From assembly GCF_000695685.1 (NCBI RefSeq), contig NZ_JFFR01000027.1:186001-250000 (forward strand): 64,000 nt of DNA, in the 5' to 3' direction. Of this stretch, positions 34,744-44,149 are shown piece by piece (position 1 is the first letter of the stretch; every line of letters starts with the position of its first letter). This stretch comes from Vibrio fortis. Its GTDB lineage: Bacteria > Pseudomonadota > Gammaproteobacteria > Enterobacterales > Vibrionaceae. The position numbers and the translations under genes were made by a program. The notes beneath the pieces were generated by a model. That model had not been told where the DNA came from. It did no database searches and saw only the letters and a program-made list of their open reading frames with translations.

Positions 34744-36225
34744 GTGACTGCAAATAAAAATATGTTAAAGCTAGCAGTAAGCATGGCCCTGTTTTCAGGT
34801 ATGTCTACAACTGCTCACGCGCACGGTTGGTCAGAGTTTCCAAGCGCTCGTCAAAACATCTGTTATGAACAAGGTGGTATCTGGTCAGGTAGCCCACCTA
34901 ATGCAGCTTGTGCGAACGCCAAAGATATCTCTGGTACTTACCCTTTTGTTCAACGCAACGAATACGCAAAAAATATCACTGACTTCAACAACATGAATGC
35001 TGTTCGTGCTGCCATTCCTGACGGCACACTGTGTTATGCAAATGACCCACAGAAACAAGGTATGGGAGCGCCACACACTGGTTGGACTCGCACTGAAGTC
35101 AATGCTGGCACATTTGAGTTCGTATTTAATGCAACCGCACCACACAATCCATCTTTTTGGCAGTTTTACTTAACTAAGCCAAACGCAGATTTAAGCAAAG
35201 CGTTAGCTTGGAGCGATCTCGATCTAATCCAAACAGAAGGTGATGTTCCTGTGAACAACGGAAAGTACCGTATGGATGTCACTATTCCATCTGACCGTTC
35301 TGGTGATGCTATTCTATTCGTGCGATGGCAGCGTGATGACGCGGCAGGCGAGGGCTTCTACAACTGTTCGGATATCACGATTGTTAATGGTGAAACGCCT
35401 CCACCAGAGCCGGGTCCACAACCTGATCTTGTTCGCGGTGAACTTTACATTCCAACGGACTTCGCGACACCTGCTATTGGCGACACTGTCCAGTACGACA
35501 TTATCAATAAATATGGTGACGTAGCGCGTAGCTTCGATATTAAGATCGATGCATCAAACGTTAATGATTGGGAGCGACTACTAGCATCTGAAATTAATGG
35601 TTGGCATGAAGAGTTTAAAGATGGTGCAGTCTTCATCGGTGATTGGCACGCGGAAATGGAACACTACATGTATTTCCAAAACGAACCGTCACGCAACTTT
35701 TTTAACTCAAGAGACAGCCGCGCTTCAGGTGAACTTACGCTAATTAAAGATGGTGATGGTAACGTTGAGCCATTAGCGGGCGACATCTATGAACTTGTTA
35801 AGAGTGATAAAGTGGTTAACGCAGGTGATAAAGTTGTAATTGCAACGGAAGAACCAGCAAACTTTATTCAAACCTCAGGCACATCGGTAACGATTGAGAA
35901 TAACGGAACGGCTTCTGTGCTGATTGATACTACACCTGTTTCACAAAACGAAACGCTGACATTCTCTGCGAATGCGATTAACAGTGAGCGTGTAGAGACC
36001 TTTAGCTTTGAAGTGATTGCTGATGATGAAGTAACACCGCCACCAACGCCGACTCCAGATCCAGACGATGGCGATGCTTGGAGCGCGACCACAACTTACC
36101 TTGGTGGTGAGATTGTGACCTATGCAGCCCAAAACTGGAAAGCGCAATGGTGGGTTCAAGGTGGTGATAACCCGCAAGCGACATACGAGAAGGATAAATG
36201 GGGTGTGTGGCGCCCAGCTAACTAA
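34744..36225 (+). CDS. AA10 lytic polysaccharide monooxygenase with chitin-binding C-terminal domain
   Basis: 493 residues from a GTG start. The signal peptide ends AHA, leaving His27 as the mature N terminus (HGWSEFPSAR), which together with H111 (GAPHTGW) forms the copper-binding histidine brace of AA10 enzymes. The catalytic domain runs to about 215, followed by a Pro-rich linker, a middle domain of unknown role (about 228-420) and, after a second Pro/Thr linker, a CBM5/12 chitin-binding module (AWSATTTYLGGEIVTY, then NWKAQWW). It should oxidatively cleave crystalline chitin outside the cell. It resembles the spindolin-type secreted proteins of Vibrio. It ends at a strong terminator. Confidence 0.9.
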   Translation: MTANKNMLKLAVSMALFSGMSTTAHAHGWSEFPSARQNICYEQGGIWSGSPPNAACANAKDISGTYPFVQRNEYAKNITDFNNMNAVRAAIPDGTLCYANDPQKQGMGAPHTGWTRTEVNAGTFEFVFNATAPHNPSFWQFYLTKPNADLSKALAWSDLDLIQTEGDVPVNNGKYRMDVTIPSDRSGDAILFVRWQRDDAAGEGFYNCSDITIVNGETPPPEPGPQPDLVRGELYIPTDFATPAIGDTVQYDIINKYGDVARSFDIKIDASNVNDWERLLASEINGWHEEFKDGAVFIGDWHAEMEHYMYFQNEPSRNFFNSRDSRASGELTLIKDGDGNVEPLAGDIYELVKSDKVVNAGDKVVIATEEPANFIQTSGTSVTIENNGTASVLIDTTPVSQNETLTFSANAINSERVETFSFEVIADDEVTPPPTPTPDPDDGDAWSATTTYLGGEIVTYAAQNWKAQWWVQGGDNPQATYEKDKWGVWRPAN

Positions 36226-36270
36226 TCGCGTTAATTGTTAACGAATAAACGATTTTAGCCAATAATCGAC

Positions 36271-36303
36271 GCAGAGCCGCTAATAATGGCTCTGCTTTTT
36301 TGA
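36271..36303 (+). terminator. Rho-independent terminator of the LPMO gene
   Basis: GCAGAGCC and GGCTCTGC pair around a 9-nt loop and are followed by TTTTTTG. Confidence 0.88.
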
Positions 36304-36400
36304 TCTAACCAGTAGCTTTGTGTAGCACGCCTTGTTCACCACATTTCTTTTGCATATCATCAACTTCCAGATAAAAGCAAAAATAAAGGTAGAGGTAGAT

Positions 36401-36496
36401 ATGAAGTTTCTTTGGTTAAAAATCTTGATTACTGTTTTGGTGTTCGCGGGCTTGTTTGGCCTGGTGTATTACAAGGTAATGAGTGGTATTTCATAG
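36401..36496 (+). CDS. 31-residue single-pass membrane peptide
   Basis: The ATG at 36401 follows a good AGGTAGAGGT ribosome site and opens 31 codons ending TAG. The peptide begins MKFLWLK, has one hydrophobic helix (about residues 8-23) and a short polar tail ending GIS. Size and composition are those of small bacterial membrane proteins; no family is recognised. It lies 75 nt before the SDR gene and might be co-transcribed. Confidence 0.55.
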   Translation: MKFLWLKILITVLVFAGLFGLVYYKVMSGIS

Positions 36497-36571
36497 AATC
36501 CACTAAACGTTGGACTCACGTCCATAATGCAATGTGTCTTCACTATTGGCACAGAAAGATAAGGAAAAGCG

Positions 36572-37303
36572 ATGCAGAGAGTAGTAATCGTCACTGGTGG
36601 TGGGCGTGGTATTGGCGCAGCAACAGCCCTTTTGCTAGCAAGTAGAGGCTACCGTGTTTGTGTTAACTATCGTAAAGACCACGGTGCAGCAAATTCGGTG
36701 GTTGCAGACATTGTCGCTAAAGGTGGCAGTGCGATGGCTTTTCAAGCGAATGCGTCTATAGAATCCGAAGTGGAAGCTATGTTTTCTGCAGTAAACCAAG
36801 AGTTAGGGCAGGTAACACATTTGGTGAACAATGCTGGTGTTCTTTTCACTCAATCTCGCTTGGCAGACATTGACTATGAGCGTTTTAACAAAGTCATGGC
36901 TGCGAATATTGGAAGCTGTTTTCTGTGTTGTAAGGCATTCATCAATCAACTCGATGGTCCGGGTGCAATCGTCAATGTCTCATCGGCTGCCTCTCGAATC
37001 GGTGCACCATTTGAATATATAGACTATGCCGCTTCCAAAGGTGCAATGGACTCGTTAACTAAAGGCCTATCGTTGGAGTTAGCTGAGCAAGGCATTCGAG
37101 TCAATGGGGTTAGACCAGGTTTCATTCACACCGATATGCACGCCGATGGTGGAGAGCCTAACCGCGTTGAACGCTTAGCGCCTAATATCCCACTCAAGCG
37201 AGGCGGAACACCGTTAGAGGTCGCGGAATCTATAGCATGGTTGCTATCTGACGAAGCCTCATATGTCACGGGTACTTTTATTGATATTGCTGGTGGACGT
37301 TAA
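36572..37303 (+). CDS. Short-chain dehydrogenase/reductase (YgfF-like)
   Basis: 243 residues, a complete SDR fold: cofactor loop TGGGRGIG (residues 8-15), NNAG, catalytic Ser (VNVSSAAS), and YAASK (Tyr and Lys). The C-terminal part (GFIHTDMHADGGEPNRVERL, SYVTGTFIDIAGG) closely resembles E. coli YgfF. The Arg/Asn after the first strand (NYRKD) suggests NADP preference. Substrate unknown. AAGGAAAAG lies just before the ATG. Confidence 0.88.
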   Translation: MQRVVIVTGGGRGIGAATALLLASRGYRVCVNYRKDHGAANSVVADIVAKGGSAMAFQANASIESEVEAMFSAVNQELGQVTHLVNNAGVLFTQSRLADIDYERFNKVMAANIGSCFLCCKAFINQLDGPGAIVNVSSAASRIGAPFEYIDYAASKGAMDSLTKGLSLELAEQGIRVNGVRPGFIHTDMHADGGEPNRVERLAPNIPLKRGGTPLEVAESIAWLLSDEASYVTGTFIDIAGGR

Positions 37304-37462
37304 TGACACCGCTAAGTAGGAAATGATGAGTCGCAGTTGAAAGGCTCATCTAACATCTAGGCTGAAATCTCGGTGCATTTAGCTCCAAAAAACAGTAATC
37401 CTTATAGCGAGCCTCTAGGAACGGCTTGGAGTATGTGATTACCCAAGCCTTGAAGTTTAGAG

Positions 37463-38044
37463 TTAGCGTTTCTCTAACACTAGTGAAAAATTCACAGGTA
37501 CGCTGGGTGACAGTGCGATGTTACCCACGGTATTTGACACACTGCTTAGGCTCTCTTCAGGTATACCGAAATCGAAACCTGAAATAACGGTTGGCTTGGC
37601 GGTAGACACCATTAAATGGCTTCCAGACTTGACGATGTTTACAGTAAAAATGAGCTCTTTTGACTGGCCGTAGAGTTCAACCGTCGCTGGAAGCATCTTC
37701 TGCATTGCGAGGTCTTCATTACCCATCAGTTGTTCAGGCACCGATGCAGTCACCTTGACTGATGGGAACTTCTCTTCATCAAAGAACATCGCTCTTAATC
37801 TTTCGTTTCGTATAGATACACCAGTATCTAGCATATTAAGTGGGATTGTGAGCTCCAAGACTCCTTTATCGTCGATTTTACCACTTATGCCCGATATGAC
37901 AGCGGGTTCAACGACATACTGCTTCTTTATCGAAGCAAAGTTAACCGTAGAGAGCTGTTCGTTTACCTGGAAATGTCCTGATGCCAGTAACGGAAAACTG
38001 ATGGTCATTAATCCTAGTGAGAGCAAGGTGATCATTTTATTCAT
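37463..38044 (-). CDS. YceI-family periplasmic lipocalin-like protein
   Basis: 193 residues with a signal peptide (to about residue 22, LLASG). The rest follows the YceI pattern: an N-terminal strand with FQVNEQLSTVNFASIKKQ, IPLNMLDTGVSIRNERLRAMFFDEEKFP, and beta strands to the end. YceI proteins bind isoprenoid-type lipids in a beta-barrel; the exact role is not known. Monocistronic. Confidence 0.82.
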   Translation of the reverse strand: MNKMITLLSLGLMTISFPLLASGHFQVNEQLSTVNFASIKKQYVVEPAVISGISGKIDDKGVLELTIPLNMLDTGVSIRNERLRAMFFDEEKFPSVKVTASVPEQLMGNEDLAMQKMLPATVELYGQSKELIFTVNIVKSGSHLMVSTAKPTVISGFDFGIPEESLSSVSNTVGNIALSPSVPVNFSLVLEKR

Positions 38045-38316
38045 GTTTGCTTCCTATTAATGAGATTATGTATGTACATAAATAGTATTGTCGAAAAAAT
38101 GATCTTTGCATTTGATGTGAAAATTAAAGTGGTGTGATTGATTTGTTGTAGATATAGTTAATTGGTTGTTAATGCTTAAAATTTACTCAAAAATAGTAAT
38201 TATTTTTTATTTATGATTAAAATATAGATTATTAATTCATTAAAATTGAAAATTTAGGTTGAAGTAACTTGTGCTTTTGTTGATAATTTATGCATATTTT
38301 TTGAATAATAATTTTT

Positions 38317-39846
38317 ATGTCTCAAGCATCTTCTATCTCTTCTCTAGAGAAAACTAAATCATGGCAACTGCCAGATACACTGATCCTGATTTTCCTGATC
38401 GGTATTTTTGCCGCAGCAGCGACTTATTTCATTCCTGCTGGTACTTTTGAAAGCCAAGACGTCTCTTTCATTGTTGATGGTGCAGAAAAAACGCGCACCG
38501 TTATCGACCCTGCTTCTTTTAGCTACGCAACAGATGAAAACGGTGAGCTTGTCTACAACACGGTTGGCTTCTTCGCATCTGGTGGTGGTATTGGTCTAAT
38601 GAACTTCCCATTTGAAGGTCTGGTATCAGGCTCGAAGTGGGGTAGCGCAATTGGCGTAATCATGTTCATGTTGATCATTGGTGGCTCGTTTGGCGTTGTT
38701 ATTCGCACAGGCACCATTGATAACGGTATTCTTCACCTAATCAATAGAACTAAAGGCAGCGAAGCACTGTTTATCCCAGTGTTGTTTCTACTGTTTTCTT
38801 TAGGTGGTGCAGTCTTCGGTATGGGTGAAGAAGCGGTCGCATTTGCGATTATCATTGCCCCACTAATGGTACGACTTGGTTACGACAGTATTACTACCGT
38901 GATGGTAACTTACGTTGCGACTCAAATCGGATTTGCAACGTCTTGGATGAATCCATTCTCAGTAGCAATCGCGCAAGGTATCGCTGGCATTCCTGTACTA
39001 TCTGGCATGACCTTCCGTATGGTGATGTGGGCATGCTTTACGGTTGTCGGTATTGGTTTCACCATGTTGTATGCATCACGAATTAAAGCGAACCCAGAAT
39101 CATCATTTACCTTTGCAACTGACAAACATTTCCGCAAGCAAGAACAAGATGATCAACCTGTTGCGAAATGGTCTTTTGCTGATACGTTAGTCATGTTAAC
39201 TGTTGCGGGCACTACTGGTTGGGTTATTTACGGTGTAGTGGTTCATGCTTGGTACATCCCAGAGATTGCTTCTCAGTTCTTCACTATGGGCTTTATCGTG
39301 GCAATCATCGGCGCTATTTTTCGTTTGAACGGCATGTCTCTTAATGACGCAGCAGATGCGTTTAAAGAGGGGGCAGGAATGATGCTAGCGCCTGCACTAC
39401 TGGTAGGCTGTGCGAAAGGTGTCCTTCTAATTTTAGGTGGTGGTTCTGGTAGCGAAGCGAGCGTACTAAACTCGATTTTAAATAGCGCAGGCTCTTTCAT
39501 TAGTGGTCTTCCAGACGTGATGGCAGCTTGGCTGATGTTTGTCTTCCAATCTGTATTTAACTTCTTCGTGACGTCAGGTTCTGGTCAAGCAGCACTAACC
39601 ATGCCTCTGCTTTCTCCGTTGGCGGATATCGCAGGTGTAACTCGTCAAGTTGCAGTACTGGCGTTCCAACTGGGTGATGGCTTTACTAACATCATCGTAC
39701 CGACGTCTGCTTCTCTAATGGCAACTTTGGGTGTATGTCGCATCGATTGGGGTGTATGGGTTAAGTTCTGTGGTCGCTTTATTGGCCTGCTGTTTGTATT
39801 AGCAAGCGTGGTCGTTATTGCAGCACACCTGATGGGCTTTGCTTAA
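38317..39846 (+). CDS. YfcC/DcuC-family carrier (possible basic amino acid or dipeptide transporter)
   Basis: 509 residues with about 12 membrane helices. Typical of the YfcC branch: TYFIPAGTFES near the start, GGSFGVVIRTGTIDNGI, FGMGEEAVAF, TSGSGQAALTMPL and the near-terminal helix. The family moves amino acids or C4-dicarboxylates across the inner membrane. No Shine-Dalgarno sequence is obvious before the ATG at 38317. The next gene encodes an AspA/AstE-like deacylase, so import and hydrolysis of an N-acylated amino acid is a reasonable inference. Confidence 0.82.
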   Translation: MSQASSISSLEKTKSWQLPDTLILIFLIGIFAAAATYFIPAGTFESQDVSFIVDGAEKTRTVIDPASFSYATDENGELVYNTVGFFASGGGIGLMNFPFEGLVSGSKWGSAIGVIMFMLIIGGSFGVVIRTGTIDNGILHLINRTKGSEALFIPVLFLLFSLGGAVFGMGEEAVAFAIIIAPLMVRLGYDSITTVMVTYVATQIGFATSWMNPFSVAIAQGIAGIPVLSGMTFRMVMWACFTVVGIGFTMLYASRIKANPESSFTFATDKHFRKQEQDDQPVAKWSFADTLVMLTVAGTTGWVIYGVVVHAWYIPEIASQFFTMGFIVAIIGAIFRLNGMSLNDAADAFKEGAGMMLAPALLVGCAKGVLLILGGGSGSEASVLNSILNSAGSFISGLPDVMAAWLMFVFQSVFNFFVTSGSGQAALTMPLLSPLADIAGVTRQVAVLAFQLGDGFTNIIVPTSASLMATLGVCRIDWGVWVKFCGRFIGLLFVLASVVVIAAHLMGFA

Positions 39847-39857
39847 TCTCTGAAAAG

Positions 39858-39877
39858 TAATTCGCGATCGCGAATTA
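39858..39877. repeat. Perfect 20-bp palindrome between transporter and deacylase genes
   Basis: TAATTCGCGA is followed directly by its exact reverse complement. It starts 11 nt after the transporter stop and lies before the terminator at 39905. It could be an operator for a dimeric regulator or a small hairpin. Confidence 0.6.
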
Positions 39878-39904
39878 ATTGACCGACTTATATTACACTA
39901 CGAC

Positions 39905-39935
39905 CAAAGGCGAGCTGAGACTCGCCTTTGTTGTT
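39905..39935 (+). terminator. Rho-independent terminator after the YfcC-type gene
   Basis: AAAGGCGAG and CTCGCCTTT pair around CTGAGA and are followed by GTTGTTT. It lies only 24 nt before the next start, so it may act as an attenuator for the deacylase gene. Confidence 0.75.
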
Positions 39936-39958
39936 TATTAAATCTATTGGAAATCGAT

Positions 39959-40954
39959 ATGTCAGAAATGGCGACACATAATCAAACGCAAGTTATTGAA
40001 TACCTTCACTCACTGAATGTGGATGATCTCCCGTCGGGTGATCACACGTTAAGCTTTGCTGTAGCGACCAATGCTATCGGGCAATGGCAACAGTTACCTG
40101 TTCGAGTTTTTAAAGGACGCAATGAGGGCAAGAAAGTCGTGATTACTGCTGGTGTTCATGGCGATGAGCAGAACGGTATCATGACAGCAATGAAAGTTGC
40201 ACAAAGACTCGTTGAGCAGGATATCGCGGGTTGCGTCACTATTGTTCCAACGATTAACGTGAGCGGTATTTTAAATCACAGTCGCAATTTCTTCCCTGTC
40301 GATCCTGATACATCGCCGTCAAACCTCAATCGTTTCTTCCCTGGTAATGTTGAGGGGAATGAAGTTGAGCGCTATCTAGGAACGCTATGGAACAACCTAT
40401 TGTTGCCAAACGCTGATATTGCGATCGACCTGCACACGCAAACCTCAGGGACGTGCTATCCACTCTATATTTTCGCAGATTACAGAGTTGAAAAAGCAAA
40501 ACAGATGGCGGCTCTTATGAACGCTGATGTGGTCTTGAACGATCCGGGTGAGAAAGGGGTGTTGGAAACGGCTTGGAACACACACGGTGTGCCTAGTATT
40601 ACGGTGGAAGTAGGCTCTGGTCGTTATTTTGAACGTGAACTGGTGGAACGTGCAACTCAAGGGGTTATGAACATCCTAATAGTGGAAGGCGTCATTGAAG
40701 GTGAAGTGTCTAAACTGAACAGCCCACTAGAAGGCGATAAGATCATAAGTATTAAAGCAAAGCAGGGCGGTTTTGTAGAGCCACAGGTTTCGTTGATGCA
40801 GAAAGTGGAAAAGAACGATTTGCTTGCAATCCAATACGATTCACTTGGCAAGGAGTTACTGAGATACACAGCGCCTGAATCTGGTACTGTCATTAGCCAC
40901 AACCTTGAAACGCTTCGTGCTCCAGGTTCGTTGATTGTCCGTCTAATCAAATAA
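39959..40954 (+). CDS. AspA/AstE-family zinc deacylase (succinylglutamate desuccinylase/aspartoacylase-like)
   Basis: 331 residues from the ATG at 39959 with GGAA upstream; the preceding TTG is unlikely. The zinc-carboxypeptidase fold is seen: first zinc motif GVHGDEQNG (His and Glu), AIDLHT (second His) and the catalytic Glu in ITVEVGSGRYFE. The C-terminal beta domain resembles lipoyl/biotinyl-type folds of the family. It should cleave an N-acyl amino acid. Pairing with the YfcC carrier suggests an uptake-then-hydrolysis module. It is separated from that gene by a palindrome and a terminator. Confidence 0.82.
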   Translation: MSEMATHNQTQVIEYLHSLNVDDLPSGDHTLSFAVATNAIGQWQQLPVRVFKGRNEGKKVVITAGVHGDEQNGIMTAMKVAQRLVEQDIAGCVTIVPTINVSGILNHSRNFFPVDPDTSPSNLNRFFPGNVEGNEVERYLGTLWNNLLLPNADIAIDLHTQTSGTCYPLYIFADYRVEKAKQMAALMNADVVLNDPGEKGVLETAWNTHGVPSITVEVGSGRYFERELVERATQGVMNILIVEGVIEGEVSKLNSPLEGDKIISIKAKQGGFVEPQVSLMQKVEKNDLLAIQYDSLGKELLRYTAPESGTVISHNLETLRAPGSLIVRLIK

Positions 40955-41276
40955 CGCAAAATGAATCAACTGGGCAAAGAACCTCTTTGCCCACTCTCGC
41001 TTCTATGCCTCTCACCGGTTAGAAACTGCATATACCTAATCTTCCTTAGTGATCGACTTATACATTTTCCAGATCTCCAGATTATAGATAAGCTTTGAAA
41101 TAACTATCTAATATTCAATATCTTGGCGTGTATTTTTTATTAATGAAGTAACGCTATTTTTTTAGATTTGTATAAGTAGTGAGCGCAAGGGTTCCTTAAA
41201 ATAGTGATATCCATGAATTGGCCAGTAGAACGTATCACTGCTTAGTCAATAGAATTCTAAGATGTTGAGGAGCCCC
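40955..41276. other. Intergenic region between deacylase and lipoprotein genes
   Basis: About 320 nt with no coding signal. It holds a GC-rich hairpin GGGCAAAG-AACCT-CTTTGCCC (40972-40992) without a T tail, probably part of a terminator, and then an AT-rich stretch that must contain the promoter of the lipoprotein gene. Confidence 0.5.
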
Positions 41277-42437
41277 ATGAAGATCATCAAGCCACTAGTC
41301 GCCATCTCTCTAGCCGCGTTAGTTTTAATGGGGTGCTCCAGCGTCAATGAAACTCATCAGCCTCTTCATACATCTAGCGAGTATTACGATTATATTCAGC
41401 CCTCGTTTGAACAATATGTGGATACGACGAGCGAGTGGTTGTCAGAAAATCGCGCTTTCATTGCTGAAGACCATAGCAAAGAGCTGTCAATGAACGTCCC
41501 ATACAGCAAAGGCGACCCGACTTCAGATAAGGCGATTCTTTTGGTTCACGGCCTTGGCGATTCACCATTCAGCTTTAGTGATATATCGACATCTTTGGTA
41601 GAGCAGGGCTTTTATGTACAAGTCGTACTGTTACCGGGTCACGGAAGCAACCCTGAACACATGAAGTTGGTTCGGTACCAAGACTGGCAAACTTTAGTTG
41701 ACCATTATGCGAATCTGCTTAAACAAGAACATGCTCAAGTTTGGCTCGGCGGCTTCTCGACAGGAGGAAACCTTGTCTCTATTCATGCGATGGATAATGA
41801 CGGAGTAGATGGGCTGATGCTGTTCTCTCCCGGGTTCCAAACAGTCACGCCATTTCTAGAAAAATTCACTCCCTTTGTCGCTCTGTTTACTGATGGCTGG
41901 AACGCTGAGGAGAATAATTTTGCGAGATACAGCTCTGCGCCGATTAATAGTGCTTTAGCCTATTCTGAGAGTGCACAAGTGTTCCGTGACAAAATTGAAG
42001 TCAGAGAGTTAGATATCCCAACTTTGTTAGTAACTGCAGAAGCGGATAGTGTGATTGATTCGCAAGCTCTGTACGATTACTTCGAGAACCACTTTACCCA
42101 TCCCAATAGCAAGTTGGTGTGGTATGGGGAACAAAAGCAATCTGACGAGTTAGGTAAGACTCAAGTCTACTCAATGCATCGTGATGATCTTAGAATAAGC
42201 ACAGCGTCACACATGAGCCCACTGTTCGCCCCAGAAAACAGCTACTACGGTGAGAAGGGCGAAAAGATTATTTGTGAGAATAGTTTTAGCAAATCAGATA
42301 CCGAAGCATGTGAGAATGGTGAGCCGACATGGTTCTCTGCTTGGGGTTATACTGAAAAAGGGCGCATCCATGCTCGCTTAACATGGAACCCATATTACGC
42401 AGAATTAGAGTCTACAATGAGAGCCGTTGTTCAGTAA
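41277..42437 (+). CDS. Alpha/beta-hydrolase lipoprotein
   Basis: 386 residues from the ATG at 41277, which follows GAGGAG; the ATG at 41262 would put that site inside the gene. Lipobox LVLMGC places it in the envelope. Hydrolase elements: LLVHGLGDSPFSF (oxyanion loop), nucleophile elbow GFSTGG and an acidic residue near TAEADSVID. The C-terminal part has a Cys pair (IICENS, EACENG). It is a candidate esterase or lipase of unknown substrate. It is followed after 38 nt by an AraC regulator. Confidence 0.83.
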   Translation: MKIIKPLVAISLAALVLMGCSSVNETHQPLHTSSEYYDYIQPSFEQYVDTTSEWLSENRAFIAEDHSKELSMNVPYSKGDPTSDKAILLVHGLGDSPFSFSDISTSLVEQGFYVQVVLLPGHGSNPEHMKLVRYQDWQTLVDHYANLLKQEHAQVWLGGFSTGGNLVSIHAMDNDGVDGLMLFSPGFQTVTPFLEKFTPFVALFTDGWNAEENNFARYSSAPINSALAYSESAQVFRDKIEVRELDIPTLLVTAEADSVIDSQALYDYFENHFTHPNSKLVWYGEQKQSDELGKTQVYSMHRDDLRISTASHMSPLFAPENSYYGEKGEKIICENSFSKSDTEACENGEPTWFSAWGYTEKGRIHARLTWNPYYAELESTMRAVVQ

Positions 42438-42475
42438 CGCTTGTAACGATTAAGTAAAGCGTCTGGAGAGTGATT

Positions 42476-43381
42476 ATGACCAACAAAGTACAGATAAATA
42501 CCATCTCTGAGTTACACCAGTTTTTAGGGCTACCGAAACCGACACACCCTCTGGTGACATTGATTGATCAATCTAAGATCACGCGAGAGTTCAACGAACA
42601 TCTGACTCTAGGGTTCGGTCTGTACTTTATTTCACTCAAGGATGGCGCCAACTGCAGCATTGGTTACGGGCAGACAACCTACGATTTTGATACTGGTACT
42701 ATGACATTCTTCGCTCCTGAACAAGAAGTGAGTATTGCTCCTAGCGAACATGTTGAGGATTCAATCGGTTGGACGTTGGCTTTTCACCCACAGTTGATTG
42801 CTAAGTCGGATCTTTATGGAAAAATGCTCGACTACACCTTCTTTGAGTACGAGAGTAACGAAGCGCTGCACTTGTCAGAGCGCGAAAGAACCATGGTGAC
42901 AGATATCGCGCTCAATATTGGCAACGAAACAGAAGCTAATATCGACAAGCATACTCAGTCATTAATTTGCTCCAACATTGAGCTACTTCTTAGATACTGT
43001 AACCGTTTTTATGATCGCCAGTTTATTGTGCGTGCAGACTTGAACCATGACCATATTCACCGTTTGAGCAAATTACTCGCCGATTACTATCAAGGCGATA
43101 GACCTTTCGAGCTTGGTATTCCTACGGTTCAATACTGTGGTAAAGAGCTTGGGCTTTCTCCGTATTATTTAAGCGATCTGTTAAAGAAAGAGACCGGCAA
43201 AAACGCGCTAGAGCATATCCATTTGTTTGTTATAGAGCGTGCTAAGACTTTGATGGCTGAGACAGAGCACAGTATCACTCAAATCGGCTATGAATTGGGT
43301 TTTGAGTATCCTCAACATTTCTCCAAGCTTTTTAAAGCAAAAACTGGTGTGAGCCCACGAGAATTTCGCAGTTCTATTTAA
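42476..43381 (+). CDS. AraC-family transcriptional regulator
   Basis: 301 residues from the ATG at 42476 with TGGAGAG 5 nt upstream (a GTG lies two codons before). N-terminal cupin-like ligand domain (about 20-180), then an AraC double HTH: LGLSPYYLSDLLKKETGK and the second helix pair ITQIGYELGFEYPQHFSK, with FKAKTGVSPREFR. It may control the hydrolase gene just upstream, or be co-transcribed with it; both are inferences from position. Confidence 0.88.
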   Translation: MTNKVQINTISELHQFLGLPKPTHPLVTLIDQSKITREFNEHLTLGFGLYFISLKDGANCSIGYGQTTYDFDTGTMTFFAPEQEVSIAPSEHVEDSIGWTLAFHPQLIAKSDLYGKMLDYTFFEYESNEALHLSERERTMVTDIALNIGNETEANIDKHTQSLICSNIELLLRYCNRFYDRQFIVRADLNHDHIHRLSKLLADYYQGDRPFELGIPTVQYCGKELGLSPYYLSDLLKKETGKNALEHIHLFVIERAKTLMAETEHSITQIGYELGFEYPQHFSKLFKAKTGVSPREFRSSI

Positions 43382-43562
43382 TTTAAACTGCACAAAACTG
43401 AGTGCGGTTAAGTAATACGCAACAGCTTCCTAGGTTTCTTCATTTCAAGACTGCGGTCAAATTGCGATTGACGACTTATGTCTTCCTCGGTAATGACAGT
43501 GTATAGTTTTAGAATATTCATTCAGGTTTTTTATTGAACTTGCTGTTATTGGTAAGGGTGTT

Positions 43563-44123
43563 ATGAAGAAAAATGGATTTACTCTCATAGAGTTGATTGT
43601 CGTTGTGATCATACTCGGCATCCTCGCTGTGACAGCTGCACCAAGGTTTTTGGGAATCCAAGAATCAGCGCGAGAAGCCGTGTTAGAAGGCGTTGCAAGT
43701 GCAATGGACAGTGTGAATGCTCAAGTTGTATCGAAAGCCATTATTCAAGGGCTTGACCCTAGCGCAGAGAATCCAAGTGATCAAAGCAACTACGTGATTG
43801 ATTTTGGTATCGGTAGTGTTGAAGTCGATTGGGGCACCTTATGTCCAGAAAGCCGAGGCGAGTCGGGCGATAAACTTAACATGCTCGATTTCCTAACATT
43901 ATCTGACGATGAAAGTTTGACGTCGGAATTTGGTAACCGACACACAGTGATTGGTTATACCCATTCATTCACGCAAGCACAGCTTGATAGTACCAACATT
44001 CCTGATGCAGACCTCCCTTCAGGTTGCTATGTTATTTACGACTCTTTTGGTCGTTCGGATGGTAGCAAGTGTCCAGTAGGTGGTTGTGAGTGTACAGTTC
44101 GTGTTGTTAATGACGAATGCTAA
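43563..44123 (+). CDS. Type IV prepilin-like protein (MSHA pilin family)
   Basis: 186 residues beginning MKKNGFTLIELIVVVIILGILA, cut here for length at the classic prepilin G/F-T-L-I-E cleavage site after Gly5, with the conserved Glu at mature position 5. The hydrophobic N-terminal helix is followed by a globular head with Cys residues (CPES, SGCYV, KCPVGGCEC). The helix continuation RFLGIQESAREAVLEGVAS resembles MshA/MshB of Vibrio. No assembly genes are adjacent, so it is an orphan minor or major pilin. Ribosome site AAGGG precedes the start; a strong terminator follows. Confidence 0.85.
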   Translation: MKKNGFTLIELIVVVIILGILAVTAAPRFLGIQESAREAVLEGVASAMDSVNAQVVSKAIIQGLDPSAENPSDQSNYVIDFGIGSVEVDWGTLCPESRGESGDKLNMLDFLTLSDDESLTSEFGNRHTVIGYTHSFTQAQLDSTNIPDADLPSGCYVIYDSFGRSDGSKCPVGGCECTVRVVNDEC

Positions 44124-44149
44124 GTAGAACTTCTTTTTGAATGATATCG

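Noticed and set aside
38302..38315. ArgR-like box before the YfcC-type gene
   Set aside because: TGAAT-N4-ATT is only a partial match in an AT-rich stretch next to the start codon.
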